Shown here: one piece after another, positions 27,513 to 36,033 of the stretch
Layout of the letters: each line of letters starts with the position of its first letter
How positions within the stretch are numbered: position 1 is the stretch's first letter
Assembly (NCBI GenBank): GCA_016722075.1
Contig: JADKGW010000002.1
Location: 248,001 to 312,000, forward strand
DNA: 64,000 bases
From: Candidatus Kouleothrix ribensis
GTDB lineage: Bacteria; Chloroflexota; Chloroflexia; Chloroflexales; Roseiflexaceae
Reading direction: 5' to 3'
Position numbers and translations under genes: made by a program
The notes under the pieces: model-generated
Database searches by the model: none
The model's input: the letters and a program-made list of their open reading frames with translations, nothing else
What the model was told of the DNA's origin: nothing

Positions 27513-28292
27513 CTACTCGGCCCAGGCCGGCTTGCGCTTCGCGAGGAATGCGTGCAGGCCCTCCTGCCCCTCGGCGCCGGTGCGCGCCTGGGCAATCGCA
27601 TCGATCACGAAGCTGCGCGCCACGCCGCGCTCGAGATCCCAGACCGCATCGACCACGCGCTTGGCTGCGCCGATCGCACCCGGCGCACCCGTGAGCATGC
27701 GCGCAGCCAGCGCGGCCACGGTGGCGTCAAGTTCGTCGGCGCCAGTGACGGCATGCACCAGGCCGATCTCGAAGGCCCGCTCGGCGGTGAAGCGCTCGCC
27801 GCTAACGAACAGCGCGCGGGCCTGGCTCACACCGATCTTCGGCACCACGTACTGCGCAATCACCGCCGGCAGCAAACCCAGCTTGACCTCGGTAAAGCCA
27901 AAGCGCGCCGTATCGGTGGCGACTGCCAGGTCGCAGCAGGCCACCAGGCCGGCGCCCCCCCCCAGTGCCGCGCCGTGGATGCGGCCGATCAGCGGCTTGG
28001 GCAGGCTCCAGGCAGCCTGGAACAGTGCGTCTAGCGCCGCCGCGTCGGCCAGATTCTGCTCGCGGCTCCAGCCCAGGCTCTCGCGCATCCAGCTCGCATC
28101 GCCGCCGGCGCAGAACGATGCGCCCGCGCCGGACAGGATCACCACCCGCACTGCAGCATCGGCAGCCAGCGCCACCAGCGCAGTGTGCAGCTCGGTAATC
28201 ATCGTGGCGTTGAAGGCATTGTGCAGCTCGGGGCGATTGAGCCTCAGCGTGGCAATCGGGCCGGCTCTGGTCAGGTCGATCGCGCTGTTCAA
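27513..28292 (-). CDS. Enoyl-CoA hydratase/isomerase, likely methylglutaconyl-CoA hydratase
   Basis: The protein of about 259 residues has the crotonase fold: RLNRPELHNAFNATM, GAGASFCAGGDASWM (oxyanion hole), and GRIHGAALGGGAGLVACCDLAVA. I choose a TTG at 28292 because GGAGAGGG lies just upstream; an ATG at 28325 is possible but lacks a site. The gene ends 20 bases before the biotin-carboxylase subunit gene in the same direction. In leucine catabolism this enzyme turns methylglutaconyl-CoA into HMG-CoA, the substrate of the lyase at 36 kb. Confidence 0.85.
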   Translation of the reverse strand: MNSAIDLTRAGPIATLRLNRPELHNAFNATMITELHTALVALAADAAVRVVILSGAGASFCAGGDASWMRESLGWSREQNLADAAALDALFQAAWSLPKPLIGRIHGAALGGGAGLVACCDLAVATDTARFGFTEVKLGLLPAVIAQYVVPKIGVSQARALFVSGERFTAERAFEIGLVHAVTGADELDATVAALAARMLTGAPGAIGAAKRVVDAVWDLERGVARSFVIDAIAQARTGAEGQEGLHAFLAKRKPAWAE

Positions 28293-28553
28293 CGTGGGTT
28301 CCCTCTCCGTCGAAGGCCAATGCATCGTGATGGGCGGATTATAGCATACCACTGCGCGGCGCCGGCAACAGTATTGAGCAACCTTTACCAAATCGCTGCG
28401 ATACCACAATCAACCAGGCCGGTACGGCGTGCCATAATAACGCTTGCCAATGCTGTTGGCATCGAGCAGCCACCCTGGCTGCCCGCCCAATTGTGCCACA
28501 CAATCGCCACCCAGCGCGATTGATCGTGCTGAACATCGTAACGGAGGAGCACA

Positions 28554-29123
28554 ATGACGACCCAACCCGCCACTGCATCCGATCGGGCCGGCTGGTATGT
28601 CAAAGATTCGGCGATCCTGGCCGAGCTGCGCGAGCTGATGGCCCTCACCGCCGAGGATGCCCGGCGCCTGAGCGAGCTACAGCCCCAGGCTCAGATGCTG
28701 GCGCCGCGCCTGGCCGAGGCATTCTACGACCGGCTGATGCGCCACGAGAACACGGCCGACTACCTGCGCCAGACTTCGCTCGAGGCGCGGCACCAGACGA
28801 TCGGGCAGTGGTTCGTCGACCTGTTCGGCGGCGCCTACGACGAGGCTTACGTCGCCAAGCGCATGACGATCGGGCAGGTGCATGTGCGGATCGGCTTGCC
28901 GGTGCGCTACCCGCTTGCGATGATCGACGTGCTAATGCAGTTTGGCGCGCTCGTGACACAGCTCAGCCCCGCGCCCGAGCAAGCGCTGTCCGCATTCCGC
29001 AAGGCGCTGTCGCTCGACATCGCGATCTTCAATCAGGCCTACGAAGATCGTCAGATCGCCCACCTGGCCGAGATGGTCGGCGGCGAGCGGCTGGCCTGGC
29101 GGTTGCTCAGCGGGCAGGGGTAG
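28554..29123 (+). CDS. Protoglobin-type heme protein
   Basis: The 189-residue protein is a single globin-coupled-sensor-type globin without an output domain. The helix pattern is right: ELQPQAQMLAPRLAEAFYDRLM, TIGQWFVDLFGG, and a proximal histidine H110 in QVHVRIGLPVRY. Such standalone proteins bind O2, CO or NO. GGAGGAGC lies seven bases before the ATG. It is divergent from the enoyl-CoA hydratase gene and points toward the radical SAM gene, with a hairpin between. Confidence 0.88.
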   Translation: MTTQPATASDRAGWYVKDSAILAELRELMALTAEDARRLSELQPQAQMLAPRLAEAFYDRLMRHENTADYLRQTSLEARHQTIGQWFVDLFGGAYDEAYVAKRMTIGQVHVRIGLPVRYPLAMIDVLMQFGALVTQLSPAPEQALSAFRKALSLDIAIFNQAYEDRQIAHLAEMVGGERLAWRLLSGQG

Positions 29124-29137
29124 GCGGTACGCTACAG

Positions 29138-29180
29138 GTGTGTATGGCTGCCGGGCATAGCCCGCCACAGCCATACACAC
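29138..29180. terminator. Hairpin between convergent protoglobin and radical SAM genes
   Basis: GTGTGTATGGCTG (29138-29150) pairs perfectly with 29168-29180. It has no T-run but lies exactly between convergent genes, so it probably ends one or both transcripts. Confidence 0.6.
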
Positions 29181-29258
29181 ACCCATCGGCAGCACCTTGC
29201 TGCGGCAGGCTAAAAAGCTCATCCCCAAGCTGCCAGCAGCTGCCAGGCAGGCACACAC

Positions 29259-30746
29259 TCAACCATCCGAGCGAATATGCGCCGCTGCCACCTGCTCGCG
29301 GTAACCCACCGAGTTATAGGCGCAGAACGGAATCATGCGCCCGTCGGGCAGCAGAAATTCAACGCAGCACTTCATCACATTCTTCAGATTGAACGTCCAG
29401 GGATCCATAAAGTCGCGCGTGTTGATCATAAACACGTGGCGCGCCAGGTCGCGCGGCGAGTGGCTGCCCAGCGGCAGGCTGGCGTGGCATGCCGTGCAGC
29501 GCTCGGTCATGCGGCTGCGCGGTGGGGTGGCGGGTAGCCCGGCCAGCGTGCGCGCCACATCGGCGGCGGCACGATCGGAGCCGACCATGGCCGAGCTGCT
29601 CCACAGCCGCTCGAGTGTATGCAGCAGCTCGTCGCTCAGGCCTGGCAGCGTGCGATTCTTCAGGTAGTCGAGGTACTGATCAATCGCCAGCAGCCGTGTG
29701 ATCGGCGTCACTGTGTCGCCATCGAGCAGCGCATACGTGACGAAATTGCACACCGGCATGCAGCACGGCACCGGCACGAAGTCGCGCTGCTTCAACAGGC
29801 CAGCGGTCTGCTGCTCGACTGCGCGCAGCACGTCGGGGATAGTCAGGCGCGTCAGCGGGTCGGCCGGCACGTGGCGTTGGGCGCGGAAGGCTGGCTGGAA
29901 GTTGATCCCGAACACGGCCGGGTGGCGCAGGCCGAACTCGACGATCCGGCCGATCTCGTGCTCGTTCACACCGCGCTCGATTGCGGCCACCAGCACCACG
30001 CGCACATCGGCCTCGGCCAGCCGTTCGAGCGCGCGCAGCTTGATCGCGAGCAAGTCGTCGCGGCCGCGCAGCGCGCGGTTCGTGGCCGGGTCGAAACCGT
30101 CGAACTGCAGGTAGATCTGCGGTTTGACTCGCGCCAGCTCGGCCAGCAGCCGGTCGTCGCGAGCGATTTTGACTCCGTTGGTATTGATCATGACATAGGT
30201 GATACCTTTGGCCTGCGCGAGCTCGACGAACTCGATAATCTGCGGGTGCAGCGTCGGCTCGCCGCCCGAGAACTGGATCACCTCGGGGTTGCCCTCGGCG
30301 GCCACGAAGCGATCGAGCATCAGCTCAACCTGCGCGCGGGTCAGCTCGAAGCCGCCCTGTGCAAGGTGCGTGCCCGAGCCGGCGAAACACAGCGGGCAGT
30401 CGAGATTACAGGCCGCATTGACCTCGATGATCCCCAGGCAGGCGTGCTGCTGATGCTCGGGGCACAGGCCGCAGTCGTGTGGGCAGCCGTTACGCACCTC
30501 GGTGGCGAACTCGAGTGGCAGGGTGCCGGGCTTGTTGTAGCGCGCGATCTCGGTGTACAGCTGGGCATCGCCGAAGATCAACGCCTCGAACCAGCCGTGG
30601 TCGGGGCAGCGCTTGCGCATAAACACCTGGCCGGCGCGCAGCAAGATCTGCGCGTCGATCACGCGTTTGCACTCGGGGCAGATGCTGCGGGTCAGCTCCC
30701 AGAAGATCGCGTCGCGCTCGGCCTTCGCGCGGGTGGTAGTAGCCAT
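29259..30746 (-). CDS. Radical SAM enzyme of the tetraether-lipid-synthase (Tes) type
   Basis: The 495-residue protein has the layout of the archaeal tetraether synthase family: an N-terminal zinc-like SICPECKRVIDA and CPDHG segment (C23, C26, C47), a CPHDCGLCPEH motif (C88, C92, C95), the radical SAM cluster C113-N-L-D-C117-P-L-C120, then GGEPTLHP. The C-terminal part has PVPCCMPVC, KCCVEF and PDGRMIPFCAYNSVGYRE. Archaeal members join two isoprenoid tails across the membrane. Bacterial homologues exist, so the lipid substrate here is unsettled. lgt and a small membrane protein lie upstream on the same strand. Confidence 0.75.
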   Translation of the reverse strand: MATTTRAKAERDAIFWELTRSICPECKRVIDAQILLRAGQVFMRKRCPDHGWFEALIFGDAQLYTEIARYNKPGTLPLEFATEVRNGCPHDCGLCPEHQQHACLGIIEVNAACNLDCPLCFAGSGTHLAQGGFELTRAQVELMLDRFVAAEGNPEVIQFSGGEPTLHPQIIEFVELAQAKGITYVMINTNGVKIARDDRLLAELARVKPQIYLQFDGFDPATNRALRGRDDLLAIKLRALERLAEADVRVVLVAAIERGVNEHEIGRIVEFGLRHPAVFGINFQPAFRAQRHVPADPLTRLTIPDVLRAVEQQTAGLLKQRDFVPVPCCMPVCNFVTYALLDGDTVTPITRLLAIDQYLDYLKNRTLPGLSDELLHTLERLWSSSAMVGSDRAAADVARTLAGLPATPPRSRMTERCTACHASLPLGSHSPRDLARHVFMINTRDFMDPWTFNLKNVMKCCVEFLLPDGRMIPFCAYNSVGYREQVAAAHIRSDG

Positions 30747-30872
30747 ACGTTCCTCGTGTGCATGGGTTGCTGCGCTACGTGTGCAAGCCGCACGCTGTTA
30801 AGCCGGCGTTTTTTGTCTGCGGCCGAGCGGATTGCTGCCGGCATGTACGCGTGTGTGCGGCCGGCCGTAGGC

Positions 30873-31200
30873 TCAAATCGACGACCCCGAGCTAAAGCAT
30901 ATCGCATACACGAGGATGCCAATCACCAGCGCGGCCAGCAGCAGCAGCGCAAACGCCACCAGTGCGCCAAGCGCGATCCAGCGCCGCCAGAAGCCCAGGA
31001 AGATCAGCAGGCCGATATTGATCAGCAGCGGCAGAGTCAGCAAGATAATGCCGATGCTATCGGACATAGTGACGGTGCTGGTGATGCCGATCACGCCGGC
31101 GTAGAGCAGGCCGTTGAGCAGAAACCAGCCTAGAAAGCCGATCACGAAGTCGAGGATTTTCTCGTTGCGGGTGGTGTATGCTTTGCGCGTGAAATTCATG
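30873..31200 (-). CDS. Small membrane protein of unknown function
   Basis: From the ATG at 31200 the product has about 108 residues with three hydrophobic segments (FVIGFLGWFLLNGLLYAGVIGI; IGIILLTLPLLINIGLLIFLGF; ALGALVAFALLLLAALVIGILVYA). The first residues (MNFTRKAYTTRNEKILDF) are polar and charged. No family motif is visible. It lies between lgt and the radical SAM gene on one strand and might belong to the same transcript. Confidence 0.65.
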
Positions 31201-31271
31201 CGGATTCTCGGTGTGATGAAGTCGCAAGCCATCAGACCCACGACGCGAGCGGTTCGCCGCTTCGGGTTGGC

Positions 31272-32033
31272 CTACACCGCCGCCGGGCGCCTGGGCTGGC
31301 GTAGCAGCCCGCGATAGTACAGCGCCAGTGCGCCCAGCAGCAGCAGGCAGGCGATCTGCGGGCCGGTGAGCCCGAGCGCAACTACCGGGTTGTTACGCAC
31401 GAACTCGACGCAGAAGCGGAATACGGCATAGCCACCCAGGCCAAGCTTGAGCAGGTTGCCGTTCTGCATGGCCGGGTGGTCGCGCAGCAGCAGTAGCACG
31501 CCGAACCAGATCAGATTAAAGGCCGCGTCGTACAGCGGGGTTGGGTGAACCAGGTAATCGACGCCAGGCGCCGGCACACCCCACGGCAGCGCGGTGGCCT
31601 TGCCCAGGCCATCCTCGGCCGCCAGAAAGTCGCCGACGCGCCCGACCGCCATGCCCAGCGCAATCGCTGGGGCAAAGGCATCGCAGGCGCAGCCGGCCTT
31701 GCCGATCGCGCGGCTGGCGATATAGCCGGCGATATACGCGCCAATCAGCCCGCCCATGATCGAGCCGGGGCCGATGCGCGGGTCGAACAGCGTGTACATG
31801 TTCAGCACGATCGGCGCGGTGCCCGAGCCGAGGAAGAACAGGATCGAGAGGCGCGCGCCGATCATGCCGCCGACGAACGCCGCCAGCCCGATCGGCACCA
31901 GCTCTTCCTTCGGCCAGCGGCGCCGGCGCGCCTCGGCAATCAGCATCAGCAAGCCGATCAGCAGCCCGATCACCAGGAAAAAGCCGTGCGCATAGATCGG
32001 CAGGCCACCGATGTGGAACAGGATTGGGTACAT
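31272..32033 (-). CDS. lgt: Prolipoprotein diacylglyceryl transferase
   Basis: The 253-residue membrane enzyme moves a diacylglyceryl group from phosphatidylglycerol to the lipobox cysteine. The start MYPILFHIGGLPIYAHGFFLVIG and the GPGSIMGGLIGAYIAGY stretch are typical. The central signature reads GRVGDFLAAEDGLGKATALPWGV, with Asp where most Lgt proteins have Asn (GRxGNF). I start at 32033, which has AGGGAGC just upstream. Several lipoproteins in this window would be its substrates. Confidence 0.85.
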   Translation of the reverse strand: MYPILFHIGGLPIYAHGFFLVIGLLIGLLMLIAEARRRRWPKEELVPIGLAAFVGGMIGARLSILFFLGSGTAPIVLNMYTLFDPRIGPGSIMGGLIGAYIAGYIASRAIGKAGCACDAFAPAIALGMAVGRVGDFLAAEDGLGKATALPWGVPAPGVDYLVHPTPLYDAAFNLIWFGVLLLLRDHPAMQNGNLLKLGLGGYAVFRFCVEFVRNNPVVALGLTGPQIACLLLLGALALYYRGLLRQPRRPAAV

Positions 32034-32089
32034 AGCAGGCTCCCTGCGAAAATCCGGCCTATGGCACACGCCGGCGCTGCTTGCACTGC

Positions 32090-32707
32090 TTATACAGCTG
32101 CCGGCCGCGCGAGCACGCTCGGTAGCTGCGCCAGCCATGCGTCGGCCGCAGCCGGCGTGCGCAGGCGCAGCCTGGCCAGGTGCGCATATTGCGCGCCGCC
32201 GAAGAGTGCGGCGTAGGTGTTGCGCTGCCGCGCGTGGCTGCGCAGCGCCGCCACAAACAGCGAGTCGCGGCTGAAAAACTGGCCGCGAATATCCTCGCGA
32301 TTACCGTTCCATAGCTCTTCGCGCGTGCGGATGCGCCGAATACTGCGTACCAGCAGCCGCCACACGATCACCGGCAGCGCGAAATCGAGCCACACCACCA
32401 GCTCGGCGCGATCCCACACCAGATCGCGCACCTGGCTATAGTTGCCGTCGAGCACCCAGGCCTGGCCGGCCACTGCCTGGGCCACGCGCGTGCGAAACAG
32501 TGCGGCTGGTGCGGCCGACCAGCCGGCATCCCAGTGTAGCGCGTCAAGCTCGATCCGCGGCAAGCCACAGCGCGCGGCAATGATCTGGGCGCTGGTGGTC
32601 TTGCCCGAGCCAGTGCAGCCAACCACGACGATCCGATGATAGTGAGCCAAAAGATCCAGTACCGCTGTACAAGGCGACGCGCGCCGAGCGCGCAAGCCGC
32701 GAATCAC
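32090..32707 (-). CDS. P-loop kinase of the FlaR/adenylate-kinase-like type
   Basis: A GTG at 32707 overlaps the TGA of the carboxyltransferase gene (ATGTGA), giving a 205-residue protein coupled to it. It has Walker A GCTGSGKTT, an ELDALHWDAGW motif, LDGNYSQVRDLVWDRAELVVWLDF (Walker B), and a basic RSIRRIRTREELWNGNRED lid. This pattern defines small kinases called topology-modulation or FlaR proteins, whose substrate is uncertain. A role in leucine breakdown is not expected. Confidence 0.75.
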   Translation of the reverse strand: MIRGLRARRASPCTAVLDLLAHYHRIVVVGCTGSGKTTSAQIIAARCGLPRIELDALHWDAGWSAAPAALFRTRVAQAVAGQAWVLDGNYSQVRDLVWDRAELVVWLDFALPVIVWRLLVRSIRRIRTREELWNGNREDIRGQFFSRDSLFVAALRSHARQRNTYAALFGGAQYAHLARLRLRTPAAADAWLAQLPSVLARPAAV

Positions 32708-34311
32708 ATCCTGAACACGCCATACGTCGTCGGCGGTACCGGCGCGTTGGCCGCAGCCGCCAGGCCCAGCGCCAGGGCCATGCGTGTGTCGGCCGGGTCG
32801 ATAATGCCGTCGTCCCACAGCCGCGCGCTTGAATAGAATGGGTGGCCCTCGCGCTCGTACTTTTCGAGCGTCGGCGCCATGAACTCGTGGCGCTCATCTG
32901 CATTCATGTCGCGTCCACGGCCCTTCAGGTTATCGAGCCGCACCGTCAGCAGCACATTAGCGGCCTGGCTGCCGCCCATCACGCTGATGCGCGCATTCGG
33001 CCACATCCACAGCTGGCGTGGGCCATACGCCCGCCCACACATGGCGTAGTTGCCTGCGCCAAACGATCCGCCGATGATCACGGTGAACTTGGGCACACGC
33101 GCGTTGGCCACCGCCATCACCATCTTGGCGCCGTCCTTGGCAATGCCGCGGTTCTCGTACTCCTGGCCAACCATGAAGCCGGTGATGTTTTGCAGGAACA
33201 CCAGCGGCACACCGCGCGCGCAGCACAGCTCGACGAAATGCGCGCCTTTGAGTGCGCTCTCGGAGAACAGGATGCCGTTGTTGGCCACAATCCCCACCGG
33301 GATGCCAAAGATCCGCGCAAACCCGCACACCAGTGTGTCGCCATAGCGCGCCTTGAACTCGTGCAGGCGGCTGCCGTCCACGATCCGCGCGATGATCTCG
33401 CGCACATCGAAGCTCTTGCGCGGATCGTGCGGCACAATCCCATAGATCTCGCGCGCGTCGTAGTGCGGCTCTTCGGGTGCAGCCAGCTCCCAGGGCGTCT
33501 GCTTGCGCCGATTCAGGTTGGCCACCACCTCGCGCACAATCGCCAGCGCGTGCAGATCGTTCTCAGCGAAGTGATCGGCCACGCCCGAGCGGCGCGTGTG
33601 TACATCCGCGCCGCCCAGGTCTTCGGCGCTGACCTCCTCGCCGGTGGCAGCCTTGACCAGCGGCGGGCCGCCCAGGAAGATCGTGCCATTGCCCTGCACG
33701 ATCACCACTTCGTCGCTCATGGCCGGCACATACGCGCCGCCGGCCGTGCAGCTGCCCATCACGGCGGCAATTTGCGGGATGCCGAGCGCCGACATCTGGG
33801 CCTGGTTGAAGAAGATCCGCCCGAAGTGCTCACGATCGGGGAACACGTCGGCCTGGAGTGGCAGAAATGCGCCGCCACTATCGACCAGGTAGATGCACGG
33901 CAGCGCGTTCTCCTGGGCGATCTCTTGTGCGCGCAGGTGCTTCTTGACGGTCAGCGGATAGTACGTGCCGCCTTTGACGGTCGCGTCGTTGGCTACAATC
34001 ACCACCTCGCGGCCGGCCACCCGGCCGATGCCGGTGATGATCCCAGCCGCCGGCACCGGGTCGTCGTACACCTCGTAGGCCGCCAGCGCCGAGAACTCGA
34101 GGAACGGGCTGTCGGGGTCGATCAGCCGCGCGATCCGCTCGCGTACGAACAGCTTGCCACGCGCCTCGTGTTTCGCGCGGGCCTCGGCCTTGCCGCCCTC
34201 GTAGATGTCGTCTAGCGTCTCGCGCAGCTCGTCGCTGAGCCGGGCGTACGCGGCAGCATTACGCCGAAACTCGTCCGAGCGCGCGTCGATATGCGTGTGA
34301 ATGATCGCCAT
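32704..34311 (-). CDS. Acyl-CoA carboxylase carboxyltransferase subunit, methylcrotonyl-CoA type
   Basis: The 535-residue subunit has the two crotonase-like halves of the beta subunits. Methylcrotonyl-CoA carboxylase features include YLVDSGGAFLPLQADVFPDR in the N-half and YGPRQLWMWPNARISVMGGSQAANVL in the C-half. It transfers CO2 from biotin of the alpha subunit (25.5-27.5 kb) to 3-methylcrotonyl-CoA. The alpha subunit gene is five genes away, not adjacent, but on the same strand. Confidence 0.9.
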   Translation of the reverse strand: MAIIHTHIDARSDEFRRNAAAYARLSDELRETLDDIYEGGKAEARAKHEARGKLFVRERIARLIDPDSPFLEFSALAAYEVYDDPVPAAGIITGIGRVAGREVVIVANDATVKGGTYYPLTVKKHLRAQEIAQENALPCIYLVDSGGAFLPLQADVFPDREHFGRIFFNQAQMSALGIPQIAAVMGSCTAGGAYVPAMSDEVVIVQGNGTIFLGGPPLVKAATGEEVSAEDLGGADVHTRRSGVADHFAENDLHALAIVREVVANLNRRKQTPWELAAPEEPHYDAREIYGIVPHDPRKSFDVREIIARIVDGSRLHEFKARYGDTLVCGFARIFGIPVGIVANNGILFSESALKGAHFVELCCARGVPLVFLQNITGFMVGQEYENRGIAKDGAKMVMAVANARVPKFTVIIGGSFGAGNYAMCGRAYGPRQLWMWPNARISVMGGSQAANVLLTVRLDNLKGRGRDMNADERHEFMAPTLEKYEREGHPFYSSARLWDDGIIDPADTRMALALGLAAAANAPVPPTTYGVFRM

Positions 34312-34370
34312 GCCAGCCTTTCCGTAATGCGTAGAAGCGTAAAGCGCGACCGCGCACCAGGCATTACGCG

Positions 34371-34760
34371 CTACGCAACGACCACCGCGTCGGCCTCGAT
34401 CTCAACCAGCATCTCGGGGTCGATCAGCCGGCGCACCTCGACCATGGTAGCGGCCGGGCGAATGGTACGGAAGAATTCGCCATGAGCGCGGCCGATCGCC
34501 TGCCAATCGTCGATGTTGGTCACAAACATGCGCGTGCGCACCACGTCGGCCAGGCGCGCACCGGCGCGCTCGAGCGCGGCCTCGATATTGCGTAAGGCCT
34601 GGAGCGTCTGCGCATAGGCATCGCCATGGCCGATCAGCCGGCCGTCGGCATCGGTAGCGGTGGTGCCGGCTACGAATACGTAGGCGCCTACACGCACCGC
34701 GCGCGAGTAGCCGACCAGCGGCTCCCAGGGTGCGCCGCTCGAAATATTCGTACGTGTCAT
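34371..34760 (-). CDS. RidA-family protein (reactive imine/enamine deaminase-like)
   Basis: The 129-residue protein has VGAYVFVAGTTATDADGRLIG, AYAQTLQALRNIEAALERAG, and VRTRMFVTNIDDW, the usual RidA/YjgF trimer pattern, with the conserved Arg before MFVTN and a late Glu (VEIEADAVV). RidA proteins hydrolyse reactive enamines formed by PLP enzymes. Its ATG overlaps the stop of the HD-protein gene by four bases, so the two are coupled. Confidence 0.85.
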   Translation of the reverse strand: MTRTNISSGAPWEPLVGYSRAVRVGAYVFVAGTTATDADGRLIGHGDAYAQTLQALRNIEAALERAGARLADVVRTRMFVTNIDDWQAIGRAHGEFFRTIRPAATMVEVRRLIDPEMLVEIEADAVVVA

Positions 34761-35350
34761 GGGCGATCGGCCTCAACTGCTGCAGCGACGCGGTGCAGAT
34801 CATCGACCGTATCGCTCAGCTCGATCGCCAGCGCGTGCGCGCCCAGCTTGGCGTTCACGCCGGCACAGATCGCGCGATAGTAGTCGATCGACTGCTGCGA
34901 GTCACGTTTGAAGCGCGCCCACACCGCCGGCCCGTCGGCCCGCAGATCGCGGATCAGCGAGTGCGCGTTGTGCAGCGCGTCGGCGGCCTTCAATGCCGCC
35001 ACATCCGGCCCGCTCGCATACAGGCGCTCGAGCTTCTCGGCTTTGCGCTGCTCCCAGGCCAGTTCAACCCCATCGACCGCTTTGGTCTCGGTGACCGCCG
35101 CCACCAGGCTGGCGACTGTCGGGCCAAATTCGGCCTGGATCGTATCGAGCGCCACATCGGTATCCTCAACCACATCGTGCAGCAGCCCGGCAATCGCCAG
35201 ATCTTCGCCAAAGCCATGCCGCAGCAGAATGATCGACACATGGACAGGGTGTGCAATGTAGGGCAGGTTGGTGCCTTTGCGCAGCTGCGCCCGATGCGCG
35301 CGCGCCGCCAGCGCCAGCGCCGCGTCGTAGCGTGGTGAGTATGCCGGCAT
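34757..35350 (-). CDS. HD-domain protein resembling small alarmone hydrolases
   Basis: The 197-residue protein has YIAHPVHVSIILLRHGFGEDLAIAGLLHDVVEDTD, the H...HD...ED arrangement of the hydrolase domain of RelA/SpoT and of Mesh1-like enzymes, and a later KAADALHNAHSL. There is no synthetase domain. It probably hydrolyses (p)ppGpp or a related nucleotide. It is followed by ridA with an ATGA overlap. Confidence 0.8.
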   Translation of the reverse strand: MPAYSPRYDAALALAARAHRAQLRKGTNLPYIAHPVHVSIILLRHGFGEDLAIAGLLHDVVEDTDVALDTIQAEFGPTVASLVAAVTETKAVDGVELAWEQRKAEKLERLYASGPDVAALKAADALHNAHSLIRDLRADGPAVWARFKRDSQQSIDYYRAICAGVNAKLGAHALAIELSDTVDDLHRVAAAVEADRP

Positions 35351-35422
35351 GGTTGTGTCCTTAAGTGACTCGCGATTTCAAATCATCCCAGGTAGGGGTG
35401 CATGGATGCGTCGCGCTGTACA

Positions 35423-35941
35423 CTATCGCCTTCTCCACCAGTACAGCAGCGTCGCGCCGTCGTTGAAGCCGAGCGGCAGCAGCGCCTGCAGGCTGTTGAT
35501 ACACAGGTTCTCGAACAGGCAGAACAGCGCGACCCACCAGGCCACACCGCCAGACGGCCCGATCAGCAGCGTGGCCAGCCCGGCCAGCCCCGCCAGCAGC
35601 AGGCTGGCCAGCGGGCCGCCCAGCGCCCGGCGTATGTGTACCGCTGCCGGGAGCGGCGGCTCGTCGCGCGGGTAGATCGAGCTGCCGAGCACGCCCCAGA
35701 AGCACACGCCCAGCATCGGGTAGCCGGTGCGGCGCGCAGCCCAGGCGTGCCCGAGGTGGTGTATCAAGTCGCTCAGCCAGTGCAGCACCGTGGCGGCCAG
35801 CCCTGCGGCGAGCGCCTGGGGCAGCGCCAGCCCGAGCCAGCGCGCGATCGCGCCGAGCAGCGCCCACAGCAGCAGCGTGCCGAGCAGCGCCGATGGCTTC
35901 ACGGTGATCCGCAGGCCGGCGACCTGGCCAAGCTCGTACAT
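35423..35941 (-). CDS. M50-like membrane protein with an altered HExxH motif
   Basis: From the ATG at 35941 (GAGGGAG upstream) the product has 172 residues and about four membrane spans. A site-2-protease-like helix contains LIHHLGHAWAARRTGYP, where the usual HExxH reads H61-H-L-G-H65, so the general-base Glu is His. A late LLPLGFNDGATLLYW resembles the second metal motif (NxxDG). Without the Glu, protease activity is doubtful. The function may be chaperone- or scaffold-like. Confidence 0.65.
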   Translation of the reverse strand: MYELGQVAGLRITVKPSALLGTLLLWALLGAIARWLGLALPQALAAGLAATVLHWLSDLIHHLGHAWAARRTGYPMLGVCFWGVLGSSIYPRDEPPLPAAVHIRRALGGPLASLLLAGLAGLATLLIGPSGGVAWWVALFCLFENLCINSLQALLPLGFNDGATLLYWWRRR

Positions 35942-36033
35942 GCAATCTCCCTCTGTGACCGGCACATAGTATGCAGCAATAGTGCGCAGTGCCCACTACC
36001 GCCTGCCCGCTGCCGCCTGCCCGCTGCCTTGCG

